64,000 nucleotides of DNA, from contig NZ_JAAQPI010000004.1 of NCBI RefSeq assembly GCF_011683955.1, positions 1-64,000 on the forward strand. The letters run 5' to 3'. Under the pieces are notes generated by a model. The model ran no database searches. It saw nothing but the letters and a program-made list of their open reading frames with translations, and was not told the DNA's origin. Each line of letters starts with the position of its first letter. Positions within the stretch are counted from its first letter, which is position 1. The DNA comes from Pseudomaricurvus alkylphenolicus. Its GTDB lineage: Bacteria > Pseudomonadota > Gammaproteobacteria > Pseudomonadales > Cellvibrionaceae. The position numbers were made by a program, and so were the translations under genes. This document shows, one piece after another, positions 34,950 through 43,888 of this stretch.

Positions 34950-35150
34950 GCTAAAAAGCTTCTTGATCCGAACCTACTGCTTTATCCACTTGAAACAAAT
35001 CGACACGCCAGCGGGCATTGTATAGCGTGTATTTTGCCGTTGGATACGTGTGGAATATTGCCTCTCAGATCCAGCAGTGTGGTATCTTGAACGCCGCTGC
35101 GAAACTGCGCTTAAGATTCATCACCCAAGTCCTAAAGTCCTGCCAACAGA
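34950..35150 (-). pseudogene. Second IS4-family relic
   Basis: Degenerate minus-strand sequence. LYNARWRVDLF, then in a shifted frame FKWIKQ-stop-VRIKKLF, mirrors the LYKARWQVELFFKWIKQ motif of the relic at 33922. LDLRGNIP further upstream resembles the IS4 strand carrying a catalytic Asp. Multiple frameshifts and stops; only traces remain. Confidence 0.55.
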
Positions 35151-35160
35151 CTAGCCTATT

Positions 35161-35179
35161 TAGTTGTATTTGTAAACTA
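35161..35179. promoter_or_regulatory. Candidate steroid-region operator TAGTTGTATTTGTAAACTA
   Basis: 19-bp motif differing at two positions from the site at 42404-42422, with outer arms TAGTT and AACTA. It lies in the gap between the IS4 relic and the PaaY-like gene, about 305 bp upstream of the latter. Confidence 0.55.
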
Positions 35180-35483
35180 TCTGCAGTCGCAGGTACCGTA
35201 CACTCTTGCTTACGGCTCCACACAATGGTTGCTGATATGTATAAATTCGATAGCGCTGAATAATGAGCTGGCGAAACTAAAATTCCATTTCACAATAAAA
35301 CGAACTGAATACCACGTATTGAGCATACCCAACTCTAAATCGGACATTTTGGCCTACCGCAATAAATATCCAACTTTTGTAAATATAATTACTACAGCAT
35401 ATGGAAACTGCATATGCTAAAGTAATTTTAAATTAAGGCTATTCCATACCTAGAACTAGGTAAAAACCATTGGCGAGGAGAAA
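35180..35483. other. Intergenic leader before the PaaY-like gene
   Basis: About 300 bp of AT-rich sequence. CATATGGAAACTGCATATG near 35399-35417 forms a palindrome with CATATG arms. GAGGAGAAA directly precedes the ATG at 35484. No gene seen. Confidence 0.4.
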
Positions 35484-36098
35484 ATGAAAAATATCTACGA
35501 AATTGATGGCGTCAGACCCGTTATTGCAGAGACTAGCTACGTTCACCCCAACGCCGTCATTATCGGTGACGTGATTATTGGCGAGAATTGCTACATTGGC
35601 CCGCAATGCAGCATTCGAGGAGACTACGGGCGAATTACTATTGCCGATGGCGCCAACATCCAGGACAACTGCGTGTTACACAGTTTTCCGGGCAAGCCCT
35701 GCTCAGTTGGTAGCAACGCTCATATCTCCCACGGCGCCATTCTTCACGGCTGCACCGTCAAGAATAATGGCTTTGTGGGCATCAACGCAGTGGTTATGGA
35801 TGATGCCATCGTTGGGGAGGGTGCAATGGTTGCCGCGATGGCGTTTGTTAAAGCAGCCTTTGAAATAGACGACCACTGCCTGGCAGTCGGTCAACCGGCG
35901 AAGATCGTAAAAGAAATGAGTACCACCGAGGTGAACTGGACAAGTAACGGCCCGAAAACCTACCAGAGACTGGCCCAGCGATCAATGGCCACCTTAAAAC
36001 CAACAACGCCACTAACTACAATTGAGGCCGATAGACCCGAACTTGACCTCAACAAAGAAACTTCTAAACCGCTTCACATTCTAAAGAAAAGCCTGTAA
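35484..36098 (+). CDS. PaaY/CaiE-like hexapeptide-repeat protein (gamma-carbonic anhydrase family)
   Basis: 204 residues. Left-handed beta-helix built of hexapeptide repeats from about residue 20 to 125, then a C-terminal helical tail (TYQRLAQRSMATLK). The three zinc-binding histidines of the gamma-class fold are present at H66 (DNCVLHSF), H83 and H88 (SHGAILHGC). It is closest to PaaY, a thioesterase that rescues CoA trapped as dead-end esters in phenylacetate catabolism, and to CaiE. A CoA-thioester salvage role fits the CoA-linked steroid-ring genes just beyond. Strong GAGGAGAAA site before the ATG. Confidence 0.88.
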   Translation: MKNIYEIDGVRPVIAETSYVHPNAVIIGDVIIGENCYIGPQCSIRGDYGRITIADGANIQDNCVLHSFPGKPCSVGSNAHISHGAILHGCTVKNNGFVGINAVVMDDAIVGEGAMVAAMAFVKAAFEIDDHCLAVGQPAKIVKEMSTTEVNWTSNGPKTYQRLAQRSMATLKPTTPLTTIEADRPELDLNKETSKPLHILKKSL

Positions 36099-36254
36099 CG
36101 AATAAGAAGTTACTCTGGTAGTTCGAACCGCTATTTAAGCGGTTCAAACAAAACTTAAAGACTACCACATACTTTGCGAAGGAAAGCCGGTAAGGTACGT
36201 GCTTATTAGAGAGCACCAGAGCACCTTCCTTGTCACGGATTTGCGTGATATTGA

Positions 36255-37409
36255 TTAAACCCGCTCAATAATGGTCACATTCGCCTGGCCACCGCCTTCA
36301 CACATGGTTTGAAGACCGTATCTGCCACCTCTTCGCTCCAATTCATTCAACAAAGTCGTCATCAGGCGCGTACCTGTGGCCCCCAGGGGGTGGCCCAAGG
36401 CAATAGCACCGCCATTGACATTCACTTTATCTGAGCTGACGTTAAACTCTTTTTGCCAGGCCAGCACAACAGACGCGAAGGCTTCATTGATTTCCACCAG
36501 ATCAATATCATCCAATGTGAGGCCGGTTTTCTGCAGCGCGTGCTGGGTGGCGGGAATCGGGGCGGTCAGCATCCAGATGGGGTTGGCACCGCGAACGGAG
36601 AGGTGGTGAATTTTGGCACGGGGTTCCAGCTTGTAACGTTCCACTGCTTTTTCTGACGCAATCAGCATGGCGGAGGCGCCGTCACAAACTTGACTGGACG
36701 CCGCCGCAGTCAACATACCGCCTTCCAGCAGTGGCGGCAGTTTGGCCATCTTTTCCAGTGTGGTGTCCCCACGCGGAGTTTCATCCACTTGAAGTCCATT
36801 TTCAAAGCCGTAAATTTCGTTCTCAAAGTAACCCTGCTCAATGGCATGAATTGCACGCTTGTGACTTTGCAAGGCGAATTGCTCCATGTCCTGCCTGGAA
36901 ATCTCCCACTTTTCAGCGATCATCTCCGCAGATTTGAACTGATCAACAGGTCTCTTACCGTATCGCTTCTCCCAGCCCCGGCTACCGGCAAAGGGGGTTG
37001 GAAAACCCAGGTGGGTAGCAATGGTGTTTGCCATACCAATGGGAATCGCCGTCATGTGTTGCACCCCACCGGCGACGACCAGATCATTAGTGCCACTGAG
37101 GACAGCCTGGGCAGCGAAGTGAAGCGCTTGTTGCGAAGAGCCACACTGCCGATCAACGGTTGTGCCCGGCACATGCTCGGGAAGCCCCGCCGCTAGCCAG
37201 CTTGTTCTGGCAATATCGCCCGCTTGAGGGCCCAGCGCATCAACACAGCCGAAAACAACGTCCTCAACCAGGCTCGGATCAATCCGGGTTCGCTCCACTA
37301 ACCCCGATAACACATGAGCACCCAAATCAATCGGGTGAATCTTACTGAGCTTTCCACCCCTGCGTCCGGTAGGTGATCTCAATGCGTCAATGATATAGGC
37401 AGTTCTCAT
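36255..37409 (-). CDS. fadA6: Thiolase, FadA6-like
   Basis: 384 residues. Nucleophilic Cys in TTVDRQCGSSQQALHF, His in NGGAIALGHPLGATG, and terminal Cys in QTMCEGGGQANVTII. The sequence closely follows the FadA6 thiolases I know from actinobacterial steroid C/D-ring clusters (IHPVDLGA, GCVDA(I/L)GPQAG, WLAAG(L/Y)PE). FadA6 performs the last thiolysis of the opened-ring CoA ester. It is the last gene of a seven-gene operon starting at 42359. Confidence 0.87.
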   Translation of the reverse strand: MRTAYIIDALRSPTGRRGGKLSKIHPIDLGAHVLSGLVERTRIDPSLVEDVVFGCVDALGPQAGDIARTSWLAAGLPEHVPGTTVDRQCGSSQQALHFAAQAVLSGTNDLVVAGGVQHMTAIPIGMANTIATHLGFPTPFAGSRGWEKRYGKRPVDQFKSAEMIAEKWEISRQDMEQFALQSHKRAIHAIEQGYFENEIYGFENGLQVDETPRGDTTLEKMAKLPPLLEGGMLTAAASSQVCDGASAMLIASEKAVERYKLEPRAKIHHLSVRGANPIWMLTAPIPATQHALQKTGLTLDDIDLVEINEAFASVVLAWQKEFNVSSDKVNVNGGAIALGHPLGATGTRLMTTLLNELERRGGRYGLQTMCEGGGQANVTIIERV

Positions 37410-37444
37410 CAGTGCTGATCTCGAATCGAATTTTAATTAAGTCT

Positions 37445-38203
37445 TTAACTTTTTTGAACGGAAAGCGCTATTTCGCCGCCGCCATGGACCTCTAGCGCGG
37501 CCCCCGATGCATAGGCAGCACCGTCGGAGGCAAGATACAAACAGGCTTGTGCAACATCGCCGGGTTTACCAAAACGCTTCATGCCAATCGTGCTCTCAAT
37601 AGACTGCATGCTCTCATCAGAACCGTAATGCTCTGCGGTTAATTCCGTCGCCACCATGCCGCAGATAATGGAGTTGATGCGGATTTCTGGCCCCCACTCC
37701 TGCGCCAGACTACGCGACGCATTGACCAGGCCAGCCTTGGCGGCACCGTAGGCACTCGTCCCCGGTGACGGACGCAGGTCACTAATACTGGCGATATTGA
37801 TGATGGATGCCCCCCTTTGCTTGGCAAGGTAACGATGAGCTTGACTGCTGAGGACCAATGGCGCGGTAAGATTCAACGCGATAACTTTTTGTGTAAAACC
37901 CACTGAGGCCGTCTCGCTGGGAGCCAGAGGCGACCCGCCTGCGTTGTTGACCAGCACGTCCAAACGGCCATACTGCTCAGCAATTTTGGCCAAAAACGCT
38001 TCAGTTTGCTTATCATCCCGGATATCGATGGAGTGGAACGCAATCTTTGGCGACGAAAACGGCTCTTCGGGTTCACGCCGCGCGCAGGTCACAACTTGTG
38101 CGCCACTCGCCGCAAAAGCCTCACAAATCGCTCGACCGATGCCACGGGCACCGCCCGTGACAAAGACCACTCGATCGGAATAGTCGTAGCTGACGTTACT
38201 CAT
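37445..38203 (-). CDS. SDR of the HIP operon (Rv3549c-like)
   Basis: 252 residues. Cofactor motif GGARGIGRAI, NNAGGSP segment, catalytic Ser and SAYGAAKAG, and a distinctive C terminus (SGAALEVHGGGE). The CARREP, DIRD and VHGGGE segments match the SDR adjacent to echA20 in actinobacterial HIP clusters. It starts 4 bp inside the upstream SDR (ATGA-type overlap), showing translational coupling. It would oxidise or reduce a CoA-thioester or ring hydroxyl of the C/D-ring pathway. Confidence 0.87.
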   Translation of the reverse strand: MSNVSYDYSDRVVFVTGGARGIGRAICEAFAASGAQVVTCARREPEEPFSSPKIAFHSIDIRDDKQTEAFLAKIAEQYGRLDVLVNNAGGSPLAPSETASVGFTQKVIALNLTAPLVLSSQAHRYLAKQRGASIINIASISDLRPSPGTSAYGAAKAGLVNASRSLAQEWGPEIRINSIICGMVATELTAEHYGSDESMQSIESTIGMKRFGKPGDVAQACLYLASDGAAYASGAALEVHGGGEIALSVQKS

Positions 38204-38964
38204 ACCCGTGGCTTACCCACCGACACGCCGCCATCTGCGGCAAAGTCACCACCGGTGCAGAAAGACGATTCGTCACTGGCCAGAAACAGTGCCACATTGG
38301 CCACTTCCGACGCCGACGCCATACGCCCGAGGGGATACTTGCCATATGCCGCATTATATTGCTCATCCGTCCAACCCGGGCGCTCAGTCATTTTGGTCCG
38401 TGTGGGACCGGGAATAACGGTATTCACACGAATACCATAAGGGCCCAGCTCAATAGCCGTGGTCTTGGTCAGACCACGGATACCAAATTTGGTGGAAGAA
38501 TATGCCGCCAGCCCTTCCCTGCCTTCCAGCCCCTGGACCGAGGAAAAGTTAATGATGGATCCGCCCCCCGCTTCTTTCATTCCCTCAAGCACTGCTTTCA
38601 TACCAAGGAAGGTACCCAACAGGTTAGTGTCAACGACCTTTTTAAAGGTACTAACATCGGTTTTTTCAAAGGGCATCACACGGATCATACCGGCATTATT
38701 AACCAGCACATTGATCTTGCCAAAAGATGATTCAACGTCGGTAACGGCCTTGGCCCAGGCATCTTCATTACTAATGTCAAACTCAACAAATATCGCTGAG
38801 CCGGGCACCTTACTATTGAGCTCGGCGCAGAGGGATTGGCCTTCATCGGCACGGCGATCGGCAATCGCCACTTTGGCGCCCTCGCGAGCAAACATTTCCG
38901 CACAGGCGGCACCGATGCCGCGAGCACCACCGGTAATCAGAGCAATCTTATCTTGTAACCTCAT
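38200..38964 (-). CDS. SDR family oxidoreductase of the HIP operon
   Basis: 254 residues. Classical SDR: GGARGIGAACAEMFA, NNAG, catalytic Ser and AAYSSTKFGIRG, and PGPTRTKM substrate loop. Close to 3-alpha/17-beta/20-beta-hydroxysteroid dehydrogenase-type members. It overlaps the next gene by 4 bp and follows the enoyl-CoA hydratase by 6 bp, so it is part of the operon. It might act on a 17-hydroxyl or another ring hydroxyl; this is an inference from context. Confidence 0.88.
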   Translation of the reverse strand: MRLQDKIALITGGARGIGAACAEMFAREGAKVAIADRRADEGQSLCAELNSKVPGSAIFVEFDISNEDAWAKAVTDVESSFGKINVLVNNAGMIRVMPFEKTDVSTFKKVVDTNLLGTFLGMKAVLEGMKEAGGGSIINFSSVQGLEGREGLAAYSSTKFGIRGLTKTTAIELGPYGIRVNTVIPGPTRTKMTERPGWTDEQYNAAYGKYPLGRMASASEVANVALFLASDESSFCTGGDFAADGGVSVGKPRV

Positions 38965-38970
38965 ATACTG

Positions 38971-39726
38971 TTACCTGGTAATAATCCGCTCGCCGCGAAC
39001 AAAGGCGTTGCGAGCCTCTTCGCCGTCTCCCATAAAGTTAAGTTGGTAGGTATAACCCTGCTCCATGCGGTAGTTGGCATCCAGCTCAAATACATCAAGA
39101 TGATTAAGCGCAGCTTTAGCGAATTTCACAACATCCTTCTGTTTTTTGGCGATGCTGCCAGCCACTTCCCTCGCTTTGGCCATCAGATCTTCCGGTTCTG
39201 TTATATAGGCGACACTGCCCCAAGCCGCCAACTCTTCGGCGGTCGCGGGCCGACAGGTTAGCGACATTTCACGCAGCTTCATAGGCGCGACCAGCTTGGC
39301 CAAATGAGAAGCGCAACCCAGCGCACCATTATCCACTTCTGGCAGGCCGAACTTGGCCACTTTGGAAGCGATAATGATATCGCAGCTGGCGACAATACCC
39401 ACACCCAACCCCATACAAAAGTCGTTCACTGCCGCTATAACGGGCACTTTGCAATTGTAAATACTGTGAAACAAGGAGTAGCAAGCTTCCCCAGAACCTA
39501 ACAAATGATCCCAGCCTTCGACACTTTGCATCTCTTTAATATCAATACCGGCGTTAAAACCGCGCCCCTCAGCCGTCAGGATAATACAGCGTAGGCCTTC
39601 TTTTTCACTCAACTCTTTAAATATTTCGTCGAGCTTCCAGGTGTCACCAACGGTGATAGAGTTTACCGGTGGGTGGCTCATTACCACTTCTGCAATATTG
39701 TCGTTGATACTGACGCTAATGGTCAT
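38971..39726 (-). CDS. echA20: Enoyl-CoA hydratase family ring hydrolase, EchA20-like
   Basis: 251 residues of the crotonase fold. Oxyanion region RGFNAGIDIKEMQ and the second GxG segment (FCMGLGVGIV), then FGLPEVDNGALG. The RGFNAG(I/V)DIKEMQ and SYRMEQG(F/Y)T segments track EchA20, which hydrolyses ring D of the steroid in the HIP pathway. Conserved placement beside ipdC/ipdF-like genes strengthens this. Its start ATG follows GAGGAATTAAG. Confidence 0.88.
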   Translation of the reverse strand: MTISVSINDNIAEVVMSHPPVNSITVGDTWKLDEIFKELSEKEGLRCIILTAEGRGFNAGIDIKEMQSVEGWDHLLGSGEACYSLFHSIYNCKVPVIAAVNDFCMGLGVGIVASCDIIIASKVAKFGLPEVDNGALGCASHLAKLVAPMKLREMSLTCRPATAEELAAWGSVAYITEPEDLMAKAREVAGSIAKKQKDVVKFAKAALNHLDVFELDANYRMEQGYTYQLNFMGDGEEARNAFVRGERIITR

Positions 39727-39754
39727 TCTTAATTCCTCTTCATATCAATAATGT

Positions 39755-40543
39755 TTAGGCTCGACGGCAGCTTACCGAGAGTGATTCGCCGGTCATATAG
39801 CTGGCGTACTCCGAGGCAAGAAATACCACTGTATTCGCAATTTCCCAGGTCTCCGCGGCGCGTCCAAAAGCCTCGTTTCTTTCAATCAACTCCTGTAAAA
39901 AATCGGCGTTCGAGACTTTTTCCAGATAAGGGTGTAGCGCCAAACTTGGCACCACCGCATTAATACGCACACCGTAATCCGCGGCTTCCATAGCGGCACA
40001 GCGGGTCAGTGCCAACACCCCGGCTTTGGAGGCGGCGTATGCTGTTTGGCCTGCCTCGGCACGCCAAGCACAAATACTGGACAAGTTGATGATCACCCCT
40101 CCCCGATTGGCGCCCTGCATATACCGCAGTGCTGCACGCATAGCACGGAAGGTACCGGTGAGATTGATATCAAGAAGTCGCTCCCACTCTTGCGTCTCGG
40201 TGTCAATCAATTGTTTGGTCATGCCCATACCGGCATTGTTCACCAAAATATCCAACCCGCCCATTTCCGAAACCGCTGCGGTGATCAGTGCATCAACCTG
40301 CTCTTCTGAGCGTACGTCACAGAGTTGGCGATAAACCTTTCGACCAATCTCTTTTTCCAGGGCTTCGGCATATTCATTCAGGCGGCCCTCATGGATATCC
40401 GAGAGCATCACGGTTGCGCCCTCTTCAGCGCAACGCTTGGCGGTCGCAAAACCAATACCGGTACCGGCTGAGGCCGTTACCAGAGCCATTTTTCCCTCAA
40501 GTATATTCTTGCCTTGGGGATAGGGGGGTACCTCTTTACTCAT
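39755..40543 (-). CDS. ipdF: SDR family, IpdF-like (5-hydroxy-HIC-CoA dehydrogenase type)
   Basis: 262 residues. Unusual cofactor motif ASAGTGIGFATA instead of TGxxxGIG, a GLDILVNNAGMGM segment, an ICAWRAEAGQTAYAASKAGV active site and a C terminus ending GESLSVSCRRA. These features match IpdF of the actinobacterial HIP pathway (TAAAGTGIG, WRA, YAAAKAG and SVSC ending), which oxidises the C5 hydroxyl of the ring ester. It overlaps the ipdC-like gene by 4 bp. Confidence 0.87.
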   Translation of the reverse strand: MSKEVPPYPQGKNILEGKMALVTASAGTGIGFATAKRCAEEGATVMLSDIHEGRLNEYAEALEKEIGRKVYRQLCDVRSEEQVDALITAAVSEMGGLDILVNNAGMGMTKQLIDTETQEWERLLDINLTGTFRAMRAALRYMQGANRGGVIINLSSICAWRAEAGQTAYAASKAGVLALTRCAAMEAADYGVRINAVVPSLALHPYLEKVSNADFLQELIERNEAFGRAAETWEIANTVVFLASEYASYMTGESLSVSCRRA

Positions 40544-41592
40544 CCCTGAAAACTCCTCAACACAGCTTCAGCGCCACTGATAATTTCTGTCATTAATTCG
40601 TCACAGGTAGGCACGCTGTCAATCACACCCACACACTGCCCTCCCGACATAATGCCGTGCTCCACCTCGCCATCGACCATGGTCTTGGCCAGCAGTATCG
40701 GGGTGTTTGCTGCCATAATCAGCTGCATCCAGCTGTAGTCGTGATTGCGCTTCATAGCCAGTGCCTGCTTAAGCATATCTCTCACTGTCATTTTGGTAGT
40801 GCCTTTTAGGCGAAAAGCATTTAGCAACGCTTTTGCCATACCTTGCCAGGCAGGGGTATTCACCAGATCATCAATGAATTCCGTACGCAGAACCCGGTGC
40901 GGGTGGCCGTCAATCATACTGGTGACCACGGTATCCCCCGCCGTCTTTTTCAAATACTCAGCCTTTACATTGGCAGGCACGGAAGACTCTGCAGTCAACA
41001 GGAAGCGGGTTCCCATATTGACACCCACCGCACCGTAGCTCAAAGCCGCGATCAACCCTTTACCATCAAAGAAACCACCTGCCGCAATAACCGGTAAATC
41101 CACGCCTCCGACAATTTGTGGCAGAAGCACGGTGGTAGCAATGCCACCGGTGTGGCCACCAGCCTCCCCCCCCTGCACGATAACCGCGTCCACCCCCCAG
41201 CCGGCCAGCTTTTCAGCATGACGAACGGCGCCAATCGAAGGAATACAAACGACCCCCTCATCCTTCAATTTCTTAACCAGTTTTTCACTGGGAGCGAGAG
41301 CGAAAATCGCGACCTTCACCCCCTCTTTAATCATCAGATCCGCACGTTCGAAGACATCGGGTGAATCAGAACGCAGATTAACGCTAAAAGGCTTGGTGGT
41401 ATGATCCTTGACATAGGCGATCGCATCAGCCAGCTCCTTGTAGCTCATAGTTGCCGCCCCAATGGAACCCAAGCAGCCTGCGTTTGAAGCAGCAGCCGCC
41501 AGCTGCCCATTGGCAACCCAGCCCATACCAGACTGAATAATGGGGTATTCCACTCCCGTTAGCTGGCACAACTTAGTATTCAGAGCCTTCAC
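40540..41592 (-). CDS. ipdC: Nitronate monooxygenase/NPD family flavoprotein, IpdC-like
   Basis: 350 residues, TIM-barrel FMN enzyme annotated by family as 2-nitropropane dioxygenase. QSGMGWVANGQLAAAASNAG, then GGEAGGHTGGIATTVLLPQIV and VIAAGGFFDGKGLIAALSYGAVGVNMGTRFL. The GMGWVA, GGE(A/G)GGHTG and GHPHRVLRTE signatures match IpdC, the reductase acting on the steroid C ring before opening. It overlaps by 4 bp both the SDR before it and the IpdF-like gene after it. True nitronate oxidation is an alternative but the context argues against it. Confidence 0.88.
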   Translation of the reverse strand: MKALNTKLCQLTGVEYPIIQSGMGWVANGQLAAAASNAGCLGSIGAATMSYKELADAIAYVKDHTTKPFSVNLRSDSPDVFERADLMIKEGVKVAIFALAPSEKLVKKLKDEGVVCIPSIGAVRHAEKLAGWGVDAVIVQGGEAGGHTGGIATTVLLPQIVGGVDLPVIAAGGFFDGKGLIAALSYGAVGVNMGTRFLLTAESSVPANVKAEYLKKTAGDTVVTSMIDGHPHRVLRTEFIDDLVNTPAWQGMAKALLNAFRLKGTTKMTVRDMLKQALAMKRNHDYSWMQLIMAANTPILLAKTMVDGEVEHGIMSGGQCVGVIDSVPTCDELMTEIISGAEAVLRSFQG

Positions 41593-42359
41593 GCCAGGTA
41601 CCCTCCATCAGCAACCAGTGTCTGCCCGGTGATAAATGAAGCTGCTGGACTCACCAGAAAGCGCACGGCCTGTGCAATCTCTATCGGGTCAGCGAGGCGA
41701 TTCATCAAATTTTGGCCAGCCATATCTTTTTCAAACTTTTCGCGTCGCTCAGGATCTGTCGGCAATATCATGTCTGTTGCCACCGAACCCGGTGTTAACG
41801 CATTTACACGGATACCGGTTGGCGCCCACTCCCTGGCGAGGGTATTGGTAAAATTAATTATGGCCGCTTTTGAGGCACAGTAAGCGCCTATGCCCCCCAG
41901 TGGTCGGTGCGCTCCCGCTGCCGCGATATTCACCACTGCCGCCGCCTCGCTTTCCTTAAGCAAAGGGAAACAGGCTTTTGAGAGAAAGACCGCAGCCCGA
42001 GTGTTGACGGTAAAAATCTCTTCAAACTCTTCGTAGGACAGCTTCTCCACCGTATGAGGTCGCAGTATGGCGGCATTGTTCACCAGAATATCCAAGCGCC
42101 CCAGGTCTCGGCGAATATTTTCGGCCAGTGCCTCAGGCTCACCCTGAAGAGTCGCATCATAGGCATAGGCAGTGGCCTGACCGCCGGATTGGCGAACCTT
42201 GTCAACAACCGCTTCGGCCGCCTGCAGTTTTCTACCCGTTACGATCACTTCAGCGCCAGCGGCAGAAAAATCCAAGGCCATAGACTCCCCGATGCCTCGG
42301 CTACTGCCAGTGATCAGTGCGACTTTACCAATCAAATCGAATCTACTCGTAACTGCCAT
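41589..42359 (-). CDS. SDR family oxidoreductase, first gene of the HIP operon
   Basis: 256 residues from ATG 42359; a 7-codon extension to 42380 is unsupported. GSSRGIGESMAL, NNAAILRP, GAYCASKAAI with Tyr and Lys, and a SVATDMILPTDPERREKFEKDM loop. An internally deleted paralogue of this gene is preserved at 43698-43880. It reads away from a divergent MaoC pseudogene, with the 19-bp operator candidate 42404-42422 between them. Confidence 0.88.
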   Translation of the reverse strand: MAVTSRFDLIGKVALITGSSRGIGESMALDFSAAGAEVIVTGRKLQAAEAVVDKVRQSGGQATAYAYDATLQGEPEALAENIRRDLGRLDILVNNAAILRPHTVEKLSYEEFEEIFTVNTRAAVFLSKACFPLLKESEAAAVVNIAAAGAHRPLGGIGAYCASKAAIINFTNTLAREWAPTGIRVNALTPGSVATDMILPTDPERREKFEKDMAGQNLMNRLADPIEIAQAVRFLVSPAASFITGQTLVADGGYLA

Positions 42360-42403
42360 CTTTAACTTCACTACCTTCACTCGGAAACTGATGCCATCAA
42401 TAC

Positions 42404-42422
42404 TAGTTGTATTTTATAACTA
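42404..42422. promoter_or_regulatory. Candidate steroid-region operator TAGTTGTATTTTATAACTA
   Basis: Best copy of the 19-bp motif, with inverted arms TAGTT and AACTA. It sits between the HIP operon (start 42359, leftward) and a divergent MaoC-type gene (start 42464, rightward), 45 and 42 bp from the two start codons. That placement suits a repressor covering two promoters. Confidence 0.65.
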
Positions 42423-42463
42423 TATCAAGTTGATATTAACTTACTGCGGCAGAGGAGAGCGAT

Positions 42464-42956
42464 ATGAGCCGGACGATCGACAAATGCTACAGCTTTCCCC
42501 TCCCCATTGAGGAAGGGCCGCTAACCGCCTTCCGCCGCGCGCTGGGTGAACATTGCGCCAGTCGATTGGCCCCGCCGACGTATATCATGGCCACAGACCA
42601 CTACGACCCCTATTTCGCTCGTCGGCCAACTGGTTAGCAACGCCGATGGAGAGCCTGTTTCATGTGAAGCATGAGTATCGAACTTTTTTCTCCATTGAAG
42701 CCGGTATTCGTCTGACCGCCATAACAAAGCTGGGTAAACGTTGGGAAAAATAGCCGGAAAGATTGAATTTATTGAGACCTTGACTGAACTTTCGGATGAG
42801 CACGGGAGGCTATTTTCGCGATCGAGTTGGGTGGATGCGAGCACAGAGACGACACATTCCGCTCTGACCAACAGGCAAACCCAGAAAGACTCTCCTGACA
42901 CGACGGCCGCAGGTATCCCAAAGGTTAAGACCGAGGAAACTATCTCCAATCTCTAG
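42464..42956 (+). pseudogene. MaoC-like dehydratase (N-terminal hot-dog domain) pseudogene
   Basis: ATG 42464 follows AGAGGAGAGCGAT. The first 57 codons (PLPIEEGPLTAFRRALGEH, APPTYIMATDHYDPYF) match the start of MaoC_dehydrat_N proteins, then a TAG. The frame then shifts to FHVKHEYRTFFSIEAGIRLTAITKLGKRWEK and again to GKIEFIETLTELSDEHGRLFSRSSWVDAST, the hot-dog strands in correct order. Two frame breaks inactivate it. Homology ends where the ISNCY relic begins at about 42957. Confidence 0.82.
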
Positions 42957-43520
42957 ATATAAAGACTTTTTCTTGTCTTTCCCCCGAACACAAGATATTT
43001 CCCGGGCCAGGCGAGTTAACACCCGCACACCATCATTCAATAAACTACTGTCAGAAGGTTCATGGATGTCCGCATCAACCACGATACTATCAACGCGAAC
43101 CGTCTCACAATTCTCTCACTCCTCGCTCAGAGCATGGCGAACGATGGTTTGATTTACTAACTCCCAAGTCTCCGACTTTATGCGGCTGATATTAAATTGC
43201 ATCGCTGATTTCTTGGGTATCAAGCCTGCCGGTAACCGGGCAAAGCTACGAAAGCTTGAGCTGTCTTCAATATGAAAGGCCAATGCCTGATAACTCAATT
43301 GACGGTGCTGTTTCAGCAGCGCACAGTGCAGTACACTTTCGGCCGACATGCCGATTCTACCGGTGTCCTTTACGCCCACCTCAAATACGTCAATCTCAAT
43401 CATTGGCAGTAGTTCTGGCAACTCATCCAGAGTGACAGAGATCTCCTCCAGCTCACGACCAATCTCGTGTTGGGAGTAAAAATCGAATTTACTTGCCTGA
43501 GCGTTGCGGGTCTCTCGCAT
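42957..43520 (-). pseudogene. ISNCY-family transposase fragment
   Basis: Start at 43520: MRETRNAQASKFDFYSQHEIGRELEEIS, RIGMSAESVLHCALLKQHRQLSYQALAFHIEDSSSFRSFARLPAG, SRIKSETWELVNQTIV, then a stop at 43116. In another frame it continues RVDSIVVDADIHEPSDSSLLNDGVRVLTRLARE with the first catalytic Asp. The catalytic C-terminal half is absent. The order and motifs are those of ISNCY elements. It separates the two halves of what may have been duplicated SDR/MaoC units. Confidence 0.82.
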
Positions 43521-43697
43521 CGTAAATCCTCTTTTTTGTAGGTAGTTAATGGGTTTGGTCGCGTCTTAACATACTAACTTTTAAGGGGATTTTTTATACC
43601 CGCAGAATAATATTTCCTTATTTTTCAATGTGCTAGAGTTCCCGGATGCGCACTATCTAACATTGCTTGCCTCTTTCAGAAACTAATTGCATTGTTT

Positions 43698-43880
43698 TTA
43701 TAAGTGCATATCCGCCGGCTCGGCCAGGCGTTTCATCAGGTTTTGACTGACCATCTCCCTCTCAAACCTCTCGCGCCGCACCGGGTCCGTGGGCAGTATC
43801 ATATCGGTGGCCAGGGCTACCTTGCCATCCAAATTGAATTTACTCTGGTTTTTCGTAACAACCTTCTTGTCACCTGCCAT
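43698..43880 (-). pseudogene. Internally deleted SDR remnant
   Basis: 60 codons: MAGDKKVVTKNQSKFNLDGKVAL joins directly to ATDMILPTDPVRRERFEREMVSQNLMKRLAEPAD. The first part is an SDR N terminus before the glycine motif; the second matches residues ~190-225 of the intact SDR at 41589. The ~165 residues between, including cofactor and catalytic motifs, are lost. Clear relic of a paralogue of the HIP operon's first gene. Confidence 0.85.
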
Positions 43881-43888
43881 CTACGCAG

